Positions 35,498 through 44,522 of a stretch of DNA of 64,000 nt are shown here, piece by piece. The stretch spans positions 1 through 64,000 of the forward strand of contig JAEWRL010000012.1 of NCBI GenBank assembly GCA_023398955.1, read 5' to 3'. The translations under genes were made by a program, and so were the position numbers. The notes beneath the pieces are model-generated. The model worked only from the letters and a program-made list of their open reading frames with translations, had not been told where the DNA came from and ran no database searches. The DNA comes from Pseudomonadota bacterium. GTDB lineage: Bacteria > Myxococcota_A > Polyangia > Polyangiales > Polyangiaceae. Each line of letters begins with the position of its first letter. The first letter of the stretch is position 1.

Positions 35498-36877
35498 TCA
35501 TTGGTCCTTCGCACCGGCGGGGGGCGGCGCAAGGGGTGTGGCGTCCACCGGAGCCTGGAGCTCGGGCCGCGCGGGGGCCGCTGGCACCTCGGGCTGCGTG
35601 GCGGAAGGCGCCCCGGGCAGCATTTCGCTCGGCAAGTCCTCGAGCCAAAGGGTGCGCCCGCCATCTACGAGGGAAGCCCTGAAAGCGGCTATGAACTCCG
35701 ACCCGAGCATACCGTCCAAGTCGATGCCCAACGATTGCTCGACCTGCTCGATGGGTGCACCGTAGTAGGCGGGCACATTAGGGAGCTGAAAGGCACCGAT
35801 CCCCATCACGGGAAGGATCCCTCGTCTCAGGTTCGTTGCGCCCGGCACGAGTTCCAGGTTTGCGACGGCCCGTCCGGCTGTCTTCCAGCCACCTTCGTCC
35901 AATGCGACGGCGAACCCGAACGACGTGTCGATGAGGGTTGCAAGTCGCGGAGCCGTTTCGTCTTGCCCCACGGAGGGACGCACCACCATCGCCCCTCCTT
36001 TGATGAACCCAACGGTAACCTTTGTCGCGTGCGGCGGTGGCGGCGGCTCGAAGGTGCGAACAACGAACTGGTCGCCGGAAAAATCGATGGTTGGTCGGAT
36101 GCGTCGAAGTAGGTTCGAGCCCAGCAACACCTTGATTGGTGCGTTCAGCTGACGGGACACGCCCGAGAGATCCTTGGCGAAGGCTGGGACGTCCTTGACC
36201 TCGATACGCTCACCAAACCTCAGGCTCACCCACTTGGGGTCGGTGCTTCCGCTCGCGTCGACGACGACCTCGGACGTGGCAGTCGCGATCATCGCAAGCG
36301 CGGGCTCGCCGTTGAGCTCGACCGGCACGACCAGCGAGGTTCCCTGAACCCGGGGCATCTCGACTGCGGCAAGCAGACCGCCTGTCATGGCGAACGGCTC
36401 ACGACCAATCCCGCGGCGTGCGAGCTTCGCGACGTCGACGGCCCAAGGGTCGCGCACCTCGGGATCGGCGACGAGCTTCTCCAGTTCGTCCGCCGCGAGC
36501 TGCAGCTGCGCGTCATACCAGTAGGCGCGCCCCCGCAGTGAAGCCGCCTCATTCCCTCCTACACCCTCGAGTAGCTCGAGTACGCGCGCGTACTCGAGGC
36601 GCGCAAGCGCCACTCTGGCTCCGACGAGCTGCACGTCGGGCTCATTGGGCAGGAGTCTCAGAGCATTGTCGATGGCCAGCTGAGCGTCCTCGACGTCTCC
36701 CGCTGAGTAGCTAGCCGTCGCCCGTTCGTACCACTTCTTCGCCTGCGGAGGCCAGGCGGCTTCGCCCTGCTGACCCGCACAAGCTGGCCCTCCCAGCGCC
36801 GCGACGAGGAGCCAGATGTGCCGCCAGCTATTGGGTCGTAGAGCAATGGCGCGGCGTCGCAGGGTCTCGGGTATCAA
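35498..36877 (-). CDS. TPR lipoprotein with degenerate retropepsin-like domains
   Basis: A lipoprotein of about 459 residues. I chose TTG 36877, which follows GGAGAGG and yields a signal ending in the lipobox GGPAC; the frame is open to 37009. TPR helices follow (AKKWYERATASYSAGD, AQLAIDNALRLLPNEP). Two retropepsin-like domains then appear. The first (VVPVELNGEPALAMIATATS) has lost the catalytic D-T/S-G motif. The second has ATLIDTSFGFAV, where an aspartate is kept but the motif is irregular. So it may bind rather than cut. The C-terminus is proline/alanine rich. Confidence 0.75.
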   Translation of the reverse strand: MIPETLRRRAIALRPNSWRHIWLLVAALGGPACAGQQGEAAWPPQAKKWYERATASYSAGDVEDAQLAIDNALRLLPNEPDVQLVGARVALARLEYARVLELLEGVGGNEAASLRGRAYWYDAQLQLAADELEKLVADPEVRDPWAVDVAKLARRGIGREPFAMTGGLLAAVEMPRVQGTSLVVPVELNGEPALAMIATATSEVVVDASGSTDPKWVSLRFGERIEVKDVPAFAKDLSGVSRQLNAPIKVLLGSNLLRRIRPTIDFSGDQFVVRTFEPPPPPHATKVTVGFIKGGAMVVRPSVGQDETAPRLATLIDTSFGFAVALDEGGWKTAGRAVANLELVPGATNLRRGILPVMGIGAFQLPNVPAYYGAPIEQVEQSLGIDLDGMLGSEFIAAFRASLVDGGRTLWLEDLPSEMLPGAPSATQPEVPAAPARPELQAPVDATPLAPPPAGAKDQ

Positions 36878-37131
36878 AGCAGCCTCTCCGGGTTGGCCGA
36901 GCCGCGGGCGTCCGTTGGACCCCACGGTTCGAGCCCTGCGATAGCCCATCGCGGCGCAGGGGTCGAGCAAGCCGACGGTGGGAAATGCCATGGCCCTCTT
37001 CGCCTGCACGGCAGGTCGACCCGCGGGGAATGCGATGACCGGACGCGCAACCGATTCCGGCCCCAGTTTTCCCGGCCCCTGCGACGGCGAGGGGCTCGTT
37101 TGGCTCCTTCCGCTCGAGTACTATCCCCGTC

Positions 37132-37659
37132 ATGCGCAGAACTCACCGACTCCCGCTCTTCTTGTTCTCATTGGCCGCCGCGGCGCTTGCCTGTGGTGGC
37201 ACGAAACCAAACGCGGAGGCGCCGCCGACTGGGCTGCTAGGGGCTGCGGGCGCAGAGGCCGAACCCGAGGAGCAGGAACCGCCGCTGACGGCCGCCGACC
37301 CGGAGCTCGACGAGCCCAGCACCGGACTCGAAGAAGAAGAGGAGGAGGAGGACGAAGGAAAGCCCAGCTCGCGCGGCGCGGCGATTCAGAGGGTCGTCAA
37401 GGATCGTCGTCAGAAGGTTAGAGACTGCTACTTGGCGGGCCTCGAGCAGGACCCGAGCCTACGAGGAGACCTCGTCATTCACTTCAAGGTCGATGCAGAG
37501 GGAAGGATTGCCGAAGCTCGACTCGTCGAGGATCGCAGCGAGATCCTTGCCCCAAAGGTCGTGGAGTGTGCCATAGCGGCACTCAAGGCTATGGAATTCC
37601 CACCACACCCCGAGGGGATGGAGACGGAGGTGAACTACCCCTTCAGGTTCAATCCCTAA
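37132..37659 (+). CDS. AgmX/PglI C-terminal domain lipoprotein
   Basis: A 175-residue lipoprotein. The signal peptide ends at ALAC (lipidated cysteine at residue 21). A long acidic linker follows (EEEEEEEDEGK), then a domain of the AgmX/PglI type, TonB-like in outline: VRDCYLAGLEQDPSLRGDLV, HFKVDAEGRIAEARLVED, VVECAIAALKAMEFP. In myxobacteria such domains occur in gliding-motility proteins, but they are widespread and this copy is free-standing. The two cysteines in the domain may form a disulfide. Its own promoter is likely in 36878-37131. Confidence 0.82.
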   Translation: MRRTHRLPLFLFSLAAAALACGGTKPNAEAPPTGLLGAAGAEAEPEEQEPPLTAADPELDEPSTGLEEEEEEEDEGKPSSRGAAIQRVVKDRRQKVRDCYLAGLEQDPSLRGDLVIHFKVDAEGRIAEARLVEDRSEILAPKVVECAIAALKAMEFPPHPEGMETEVNYPFRFNP

Positions 37660-37696
37660 CGGGGCCGGCGCAGCGGGAACCAGCGATGACCGTGCC

Positions 37697-37742
37697 AGTC
37701 AGCGGTCAGGCGACGTGCGGGATTGACGGCTGATCGCTGACT
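37697..37742 (+). terminator. Imperfect inverted repeat downstream of the AgmX/PglI gene
   Basis: A 13-base arm at 37697-37709 (AGTCAGCGGTCAG) pairs with 37730-37742 (CTGATCGCTGACT) with one mismatch that is a G-U pair in RNA. The loop is 20 bases. No T-run follows, so a classical Rho-independent terminator is not shown. It could protect the 3' end of the mRNA. The rest of 37660-37974 holds nothing else I recognise. Confidence 0.45.
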
Positions 37743-37974
37743 CTTGGGGCATCCAACAGTCCGCCAGAAGTGGCCAAGAATGGACTGCTAGGGGACTAAC
37801 CTCCCGCTCAGCACGGCGCTCAGCGCCGTCTGTCTGCGTGAACGCTATCCGCGCCCACAGCTCTCGCGAAGTCTGGGGCAACGAGCAGCGAGATTGCGTC
37901 CTCCATTCATCTGCAGCGAGCGCTGGCCCCCCTTTTGCTTTGTCCGGGCACCGTGCGTGGTAGAGGTCAGGAAG

Positions 37975-40514
37975 ATGCAACAGTACCTAATCCGGGGGCT
38001 TGGTTGGCTAAGCAGGGTACAAACGACGCGACCTTGGGCGGTCGTCAGCCTTGCGGCCCTGACCCTCATCCCAGCGCTGCTGACTGCACGGCAACTCGAG
38101 CTGCGAACCAGCTTCAGCGAGCTGCTGCCCGACGACAAGCCGAGCGTCATCGAGCTCGGCCGTGTGGAGCGCCGCCTGGCCGGGCAGTCCACCCTCACAG
38201 TCGTCGCTCAGGGCGGGACCGTAGACCAGCTCAAGCACTTCGTGGACGCGCTGGCGCCACGCGTTGCCGCTCTTGGACCCGAGTGGGTAACGCGAGTGGA
38301 CACCGGCACCCGGGAGGCGCGCGCCTACTTCGAACGCCACGCAGCGCTCTACGCTGAGCTCGAGGATATCGAAGCCGTTCACGAGGCCGTGGTAGAACGC
38401 TACGACGAGCGAGTGGCTCGCGCGGCCGGTTTCGACCTCGGCCTCGATGAAGAGGAGGAGGAGGTCGACGGCAATTCGGGTGAGCCGGCAAAGGATGAGC
38501 CTCTGACGGTCAAGGAGCTCGAGGAAAGGCTTCAGCAAAGGGCCGATGCCGCACGCGCCAGGATCCCGGTCTCGATGGCTACTATATCGACGCAAAAGAA
38601 CGTCTCGCCGCTGTCTTGGTTCGAACACCGCTGCGCAGCGGCTCGGAGCAGGCCGGTGCGCTGCGCGATAAGATACGCGCCATTGTCGAGGATCTACCGG
38701 CGGGCGCACGGGGTTCCCTCGATGTCAACTTCACCGGGAACCTGATAACGAGCGCAGAGCAACACGAGACGGTGGCCCGGGATCTGGCACATGTCGGGGG
38801 ATGGGGCGTCGGGTTGATTCTAGGCGTCGTGTTCCTGTTCTTCTTGCGACTGCGCACCCTGCTCGTGATGGCATTGACGATAGGCGTTGGCTGCGTGTGG
38901 GCCTTCGCCTTTGCCCGGCTCGCCATTGGTCACCTGAACACGGCCACGGGCTTCTTGTTCAGTATCATCGCCGGCAATGGCATCAACTTCGGAATCATCT
39001 ACATGGCACGCTACATAGAGGGGCGGCGGGACGAGGCGCTCGATGTGCCGGCCGCAATTCACACGGCCCATGCAGAGACCCATATCGCGACTCTCGCCGC
39101 AGCGGGGGCAGCGATGGTCGCCTATGGTTCCCTAGCCGCAACTGATTTCAAGGGCTTTAAGCACTTCGGTGTGATCGGCGGCGGCGGCATGCTGCTGTGC
39201 TGGATCGCGACCTACCTGGTGCTGCCTGCGCTCCTCGTCCTGACGGAAAGGATGAGCCCCATGTTTGGCGTGACGCGGGGTTGGAGGAGACGCCTACGTG
39301 GGTACTACGGATACCCATTTGCCTGGCTCGCGGGAAAGGCTCCGCGCACTCTCGCTGTCTCCGGGGTGGCGCTCGGCATTGCCGCGTGTGTGTTGGGGGG
39401 GCGATACCTTGCCCACGACCCAATGGAGTATAACCTCCGTAACGTCCGCAATGACATGGTCTCGCCATCGAGTGCCGGACTGCTCTCTCGCAAGGTCGAC
39501 GCCATCGTCGGCCGCCTTGGTCAAGATGGCCGCGCGATCGTCGTCGATGACTTGGCGCAGGTTCAGCCGTTGGTCACTGAGCTGCAGCGGCGCCATGCCG
39601 CCGCTCCCGCCGATGAGAAGCCATTTAGCAGGGTGGTAAGTGTGTTCGACCTGCTTCCGCGAGACCAGGAGCGCAAGCTCGAACTCATTGGGGAGATTCG
39701 TGACCGGCTGGAACGAGCCCACAAGCGAGGCAGCATTCCGAGACAGGACTTCGAGCGCCTTCACAGTTATCTCCCGGAACACCTGCGTCCGCTCGATCTG
39801 GACAGCCTCCCGGAGCTGTTGGCCCGTCCCTTCACCGAGGCCGATGGCACCCGCGGCACCATCGTTTACATCGCGCCCACGGAAGGTCGCAGCGTCTACG
39901 ACGCTCACTACTTGATGCGGTGGGCGGACGCCTTCAGGGAGGTGCGTCTGCCGGACGGTTCGGTGATCCGAGGAACCGGAGATCCCGTGATCTTCTCGGA
40001 CATGCTCCTCAACATCGCCGAGGATGCGCCACGAGCAATCTTGCTTAGCCTCGTTGGGACTGTGCTCGTCATCCTCGTCGCTTTCCGAGGCAGGCGTTTC
40101 GGATGGTTGGCGCTCGGAAGCCTGGTCATCGGAATCGCATGGCTGCTCGCGTTCCTCGCCATACGCGACATCAAGCTCAATTTCCTGAACTTCGTCGCCC
40201 TACCTATCAGCATCGGTGTTGGAGCAGACTACGCCATCAATGTCATGAAGCGACGGGAGCTCGCGGGGGAGGCCCGCTTGCACCGCGTACTGGTGGAGAC
40301 GGGTGGCGCCGTCGTCCTCTGCTCCCTCACGACGACCCTGGGATACCTGGCGCTGCTGTTGTCCATCAATCGGGCGGTCCGAAGCTTCGGGCTTGCGGCA
40401 GCTGTCGGCGAAGTGACGACCCTCGTGGCCGCGATGATCGTGCTCCCGGCCATCCTGTTCTGGCAGGCCAAGCGCAATCGTCAGGCCGTTCGCGCTTCCG
40501 GGGGTGCGACCTGA
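37975..40514 (+). pseudogene. RND/MMPL-type exporter gene with a frameshift
   Basis: Two overlapping frames together make one RND-superfamily (MMPL/HpnN-like) exporter of about 845 residues. The first part starts at ATG 37975 (MQQYLIRGLGWLSRV) with the first helix, then the periplasmic loop with SFSELLPDDKPSVIELGRVE. The correct continuation (GLDGYYIDAKERLAAVLVRT) is in the -1 frame from about 38565. The second part holds the remaining helices (GWGVGLILGVVFLFFLRLRT, GNGINFGIIYMARY) to the normal C-terminus. No slippery heptamer is visible at the junction. A one-base deletion, natural or a sequencing error, is the simplest cause. Codon use is normal on both sides. Confidence 0.85.
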
Positions 40515-40524
40515 ACAGCTCCAT

Positions 40525-40556
40525 GTCGTATGGGAACAGTTGTCTTCCCATACGAC
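40525..40556 (+). terminator. Perfect 12-bp inverted repeat after the exporter stop
   Basis: GTCGTATGGGAA (40525-40536) and TTCCCATACGAC (40545-40556) are exact reverse complements with an eight-base loop. It begins ten bases after the exporter stop codon, in a position typical of a transcript 3' end. No T-run follows. It might instead be an operator or a decayed transposon end. Confidence 0.6.
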
Positions 40557-41175
40557 GTTCGTCGATTTCCAGCAGAATCCCCGCCTCCTTGACGCCCAAG
40601 GCTCAAGCTGCCCACACAATTGCCCTTGGCCAAGCCAAAGAACTCATCGTGGCCATGGACTGTGTCGAGACAGACGAGTTGGCTCCGTTGGGAGAGATCG
40701 TCCTCACTCAAGACCTCGCGGACCGCACTCCAACCTTGCTGACGAAGCTCACCGAAAGCGTGAGCCGTCGTCCGTGAGCGTGCCGCTCGCAGTTACCCGA
40801 CGCAAGGCGGACTAAGCGAATCGCGACTGGCTGGTTCCGCTGCTGGACACTCTCGGGCGGCCACCTCCGTGGCGGCCAGCGGCCGTCGATGGGCTCGACA
40901 GCTCGCTCGAGCACGCGGGCGGTCGGCGTCAGCAGGCGCTAGCGCTCGCCGACCGCGTGCTCTGTAGCCGACCCGAGTCCTGCCTGGAGCACGGCGAGCC
41001 ACCCAGTTCCGCTGGTCCAGGTGGTGACTCGCTGACCTCCAGCCAAACGAACATACGACGGCGTCACGGGTATGCCTCGGGTTGGCGGTTTAGCGGCCCG
41101 TCCGTGACGATGCCGCGAAAGGGGCGGGAGTGTTGTTCACAAATCGGCCAGCGTCACTCTCACCCCTCGCTGCTA
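40557..41175. other. Fragmentary coding-like region, no clear gene
   Basis: About 620 bp between the exporter and the H1-like gene. On the plus strand, 40523-40777 is open and reads protein-like near its end (GQAKELIVAMDCVETDELAP, TQDLADRTPTLLTKLTE). A second frame open from 40816 reads DWLVPLLDTLGRPPPW and ALALADRVLCSRPESCLEHG but has no start codon. These pieces could be a broken gene. I recognise no family. The last 60 bp form the 3' flank of the H1-like gene. Confidence 0.4.
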
Positions 41176-41496
<321 letters not shown>

Positions 41497-41560
41497 CTCG
41501 ATGCCTCCCTGGCAGTTCCGAGGGCGCCTGCGGCGCACCTCACGAGGGTATGTTGCAAGA

Positions 41561-41590
41561 CGTATATTGCCACCTATTGTGGTGTGTCAA
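41561..41590 (-). promoter_or_regulatory. Sigma70-type promoter of the H1-like gene
   Basis: Read on the minus strand, TTGACA (41590-41585) is an exact -35 consensus. TATACG (41566-41561) fits as a -10 with an 18-base spacer, or ATATAC one base nearer with 17. The start point would be near 41554, giving a leader of about 58 bases before the ATG at 41496. The surrounding 41497-41846 gap is unusually AT-rich for this window, and I see nothing else in it. Confidence 0.65.
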
Positions 41591-41846
41591 CGAAAAAAGT
41601 GCACGCGGCTCCTAGGCCTGGCCAAAAAGGGTGATGGCGGACTATGCAGAAGTTGCGTAGCCAAGGCTTGGCCGATCTCTACCGATAGCTTGTTCAGCGA
41701 TTAGGACGGCCGGGCAACAACCCCCTCCCCTGTTGCAAGAAAAAGCCGAAAAGCCGACTGGTGACGCGCACTTGACTCGAGTCGGAGTCTTGGATTAGCG
41801 GGTGGTCGTTCGGGCTTTTGGTGGCGCCCGGAAGGCACGGAAAAAG

Positions 41847-42668
41847 ATGCGACAGACAGGTACCAGTGCTTGGGGCTTCGCCCTCCTCGGTTGTGCGGTG
41901 TTTGGCAGCAGCGCCTGCGGGTACTCCCAGGAGGAGTGGGATCAGAAGGTTCGCGAGAACGAGGCTCTGCGCAGCCAGCTTGCCGCCGAGGGCCAGGCGC
42001 GTCGCAAGTGCGACGCCGACATCGCCGTGGCTCTGCAGGAAATCGAGGACCTCAAGGAGAAGCTGCGGGAACGCGGCGTGAACCTCGAGAATCTGAGCGC
42101 CAGCTTGGAGCAGCAGAGCAAGGCCCTCGACGAGTATCGGCAGCGAGCGGAACAGCTCGATCAAATCCGGAAGCGATTCGAGCTCCTGCGAGAGAAGTTG
42201 AAGAAGCTGACGGAGCTCGGACTCAAGGTGGAAGTCCGCGATAATCGTATGCTCATTCAGCTCCCCGGCGACGTGCTCTTCGACTCGGGGAGCGACAAGC
42301 TCAAGCAGTCTGGTTTGGACATTCTGGAGCAGGTGGCGGAGGTCATCCGCAATGACACAGAGCTCAGCGCTCGCGAGTTCCAGGTGGCGGGGCACACGGA
42401 CTCCAAACCGCTCAAGGGCGGAGTGTTCCGCGACAACTGGGGTCTATCGTCGATGCGGGCTCGGTCCGTGCTGGTGTATCTCACCACGCCAGCCGAGGAG
42501 GGTAGCGGAGGACTCCCCCCTGAGAACTGGAGTGCCGCCGGATACGCGGATACGGATCCGGTCGCAGACAACGAGTCGGCCGACGGCCGTCAGCGGAACC
42601 GACGCGTCGAACTCGTAGTTCAACCCGACGTCGAGGAGATGCTCAACTTGAACAGCCTCGCGAAGTAA
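41847..42668 (+). CDS. OmpA-family lipoprotein with coiled coil
   Basis: A 273-residue lipoprotein. ATG 41847 starts a signal ending in the lipobox GSSAC (cysteine near residue 24). Residues 30-130 form a coiled coil (KVRENEALRSQLAAEGQ, LEEKLRER-like repeats, YRQRAEQLDQIRKRFE). The C-terminal OmpA/MotB peptidoglycan-binding domain starts near 140: MLIQLPGDVLFDSGSDKL, then VAGHTDSKPLKGG and DGRQRNRRVELVV. It probably spaces the outer membrane from peptidoglycan, apart from the pal gene product. It is monocistronic. Confidence 0.88.
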   Translation: MRQTGTSAWGFALLGCAVFGSSACGYSQEEWDQKVRENEALRSQLAAEGQARRKCDADIAVALQEIEDLKEKLRERGVNLENLSASLEQQSKALDEYRQRAEQLDQIRKRFELLREKLKKLTELGLKVEVRDNRMLIQLPGDVLFDSGSDKLKQSGLDILEQVAEVIRNDTELSAREFQVAGHTDSKPLKGGVFRDNWGLSSMRARSVLVYLTTPAEEGSGGLPPENWSAAGYADTDPVADNESADGRQRNRRVELVVQPDVEEMLNLNSLAK

Positions 42669-43078
42669 GCGCCAGGCTAGGCCAAGCAGCAACAGGGAGC
42701 GGTTGGGCAGAGACCGCTGACGCAGGTTTCTTGAGCTCGTGCCCGCGAGGCAGGAGCCCCCGACGGTAAGCAGCGGGGGGACCTTGGGGGGCCGGTGCGT
42801 GACGCGGTCCGGACGGTTTCCGCTGGGGTGGCGAGGGGGCAGAGCCGGTGCGATCGGCGGCGGTTCCTGGATGAGGCCAGCAGTCCGGCGCTAAATCCGG
42901 CCGTTTTTGGGCCGTGGGGCGCGTCCGTGGAGGGGCTCCGGCCAATCCCTGGCTCCTTCCTGAGTTTCTGGGACTATTCGGAGGTGCAGGGGCGTTGATG
43001 AGCGTCGACGCCGCTCGAGCATTCGTGGCAACGGAATCGTCAAACACGGCGAACAGTCCTGGCGCAGCTACTTAAATG
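42669..43078. other. GC-rich intergenic region
   Basis: This 410-bp part of the OmpA-cdnL gap has open frames on both strands but no protein-like character. It holds a run of guanines (42775-42794, two G6 runs five bases apart) facing a C5 run at 42757-42761, which could pair as a short hairpin. No gene or RNA family is recognised. Confidence 0.45.
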
Positions 43079-43107
43079 TTGACACAATTCGTGAACCTGA
43101 TTAGAGT
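43079..43107 (+). promoter_or_regulatory. Candidate sigma70-type promoter of cdnL
   Basis: TTGACA at 43079-43084 is an exact -35 consensus. TAGAGT at 43102-43107 matches four of six -10 bases with a 17-base spacer. The start point would be near 43114, which leaves a leader of about 210 bases before the cdnL ATG. Confidence 0.6.
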
Positions 43108-43211
43108 CCCGCGCCTGGCGGCCCTTAACCTCATTTCGGCGACGGAACGCCCTGCGAGCTTTGGCACAGCGCCAACCGTGCTCGCGAAGGTTGTTGAGCT
43201 CGTCCACCCTA

Positions 43212-43274
43212 TCGCCCGGAGGGCGACGGACGTTGCTCGCTTCGATTATCGGTAGTTGATTCACCCTCCGGTGA
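43212..43274 (+). promoter_or_regulatory. Two hairpins in the cdnL leader
   Basis: TCGCCC-GGA-GGGCGA (43212-43226) is a perfect six-pair stem with a three-base loop. TCACC-CTCC-GGTGA (43261-43274) is a five-pair stem with a four-base loop. Both lie in the long predicted leader, the second about 50 bases before the start codon. I recognise no riboswitch class; a role in translation or stability is only a guess. Confidence 0.35.
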
Positions 43275-43324
43275 TGAGCGTAGCCCAGTGCAGCGCCGGC
43301 ACCGCGGTCGCAAAAGGAGTCATT

Positions 43325-43831
43325 ATGCAGGCAGTCCAGGGAGTTGAGTTCAAAGTCGGCGACAAGGCCGTGTATCCGGCTCAGGGCGTGGCTGAAGTAA
43401 TCAGCATCGATGAGAAGGACATCGCCGGGTCTCGACAGAGATTCTACGTGCTCCGCATCCTGGATACCGATCGCAAGATCATGGTCCCGGTCTCCAATGC
43501 TGACGCTGTCGGATTGCGACAAGTCATTAGTGAGCAGGAGATCCGTGAGATCTTCGACATCCTTCGGGAGAGGACTATCGGTTTCGATACGCAGACATGG
43601 AACCGTCGTTATCGCGGTTTCATGGACAAGATCAAGACGGGATCTATCTACGACGTCGCTGAGGTCCTCCGCGACTTGTACCGGCTCAAGGCCAACAAGC
43701 AATTGTCGTTCGGCGAGCGCCGCATGCTCGACACGGCACGGTCGCTCATCGTTAAGGAGATCGCTATTGCGCGTGACCAAACCGAGGAAGCGGTCAAGTC
43801 GGAGATCGAGTCGATCTTCTTTGCCAACTAG
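43325..43831 (+). CDS. cdnL: CdnL/CarD-type RNA polymerase-binding protein
   Basis: A 168-residue CarD_CdnL_TRCF family protein, close in length to Myxococcus CdnL. The N-terminal RNA polymerase beta-subunit interaction domain reads FKVGDKAVYPAQGVAEVISI and RFYVLRILDTDRKIMVPVSN. The C-terminal half is helical (RYRGFMDKIKTGSIYDVAEV, FGERRMLDTARSLIVKEIA). CdnL stabilises the open promoter complex at rRNA and housekeeping promoters and is usually essential. AAGGAG lies eight bases before the ATG. There is no HMGA-like AT-hook tail, so it is CdnL and not CarD proper. Confidence 0.93.
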   Translation: MQAVQGVEFKVGDKAVYPAQGVAEVISIDEKDIAGSRQRFYVLRILDTDRKIMVPVSNADAVGLRQVISEQEIREIFDILRERTIGFDTQTWNRRYRGFMDKIKTGSIYDVAEVLRDLYRLKANKQLSFGERRMLDTARSLIVKEIAIARDQTEEAVKSEIESIFFAN

Positions 43832-43964
43832 CACGGATTGACAAAAGCGGGAGCGCGCGCGCCTTTGGGCGGTGCGCTCTCGGCCGTTTGTGCTGCCACG
43901 ATGCCGAACTGGTTGTCGGCCTCGCCGCGCCTGTCTCGAGAGGTGAACCCGACGAAGAGCGTGT

Positions 43965-44510
43965 TCACTCGTCAGCGTCCTCCCCATCTCGTTCGCGCTT
44001 TCGGATGGGGGAGAGGGGCGGGAACCGAATGGCCACGCGCCAATGTCCCGCTTCGCGAACCAGCGGCACCACGCTCGACTGCTGGCGCGGATCATCGCCG
44101 GTCAGCACCACGGTGGCCCAGTCCCCTTTGATTTCGGCTACGTAACCCTTGGGTTCGTACCGCCAAACGAACCGCGACGGCGCAATCATCTCTTCCGGGG
44201 CTACCTTGCGCCCTGCCAGGGCAGTCGCGCGTTTGGCTCGCTCTGCCAGGTTGTCTCTCGCCTCGGCCCAGAGGAGATCGTACGCCGCCCGTGCGCTGGC
44301 CTGATCCCCGTGCACCCGGCGCATGCGATCGATGAACTCCTTGGCCACGTTCTCAGGTAACTCCGACTCGGGCTCGCTCTTGCAACCGCTGACGCTGCCG
44401 GTCGTCATCACAACCACGACAAGGACCTGGGCGACGGCATGGTGCGGGCCCCACCCAGTGGCGCGTCTACGTAGTACATCGGCGGCCGAAGCCCGAAGCG
44501 ACGAGTGCAT
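43965..44510 (-). CDS. Small lipoprotein, NTF2-like body
   Basis: A 181-residue lipoprotein. The signal (AVAQVLVVVVMTTGSVSGC) ends in a lipobox. The body (residues 50-170) has the look of a small alpha+beta, NTF2-like or DUF4878-type domain: VAKEFIDRMRRVHGDQASAR, AAYDLLWAEARDNLAERA, then strands GDWATVVLTGDD and GHWRVAIRFPP. ATG 44510 was chosen; a TTG four codons upstream directly follows the trpS stop. The pair may be cotranscribed. The function is unknown. Confidence 0.72.
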   Translation of the reverse strand: MHSSLRASAADVLRRRATGWGPHHAVAQVLVVVVMTTGSVSGCKSEPESELPENVAKEFIDRMRRVHGDQASARAAYDLLWAEARDNLAERAKRATALAGRKVAPEEMIAPSRFVWRYEPKGYVAEIKGDWATVVLTGDDPRQQSSVVPLVREAGHWRVAIRFPPLSPIRKRERDGEDADE

Positions 44511-44522
44511 ACACGAAGCCAA

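Noticed and set aside
38520..38620. Programmed -1 frameshift in the RND exporter
   Set aside because: No X-XXY-YYZ slippery heptamer in the right phase and no strong downstream stem were found, so a plain frameshift or sequence error is more likely.
41772..41800. TTGACT followed by a weak TTAGCG, as a promoter for the OmpA lipoprotein
   Set aside because: The -10 element is too poor to support, although the -35 matches five of six bases.
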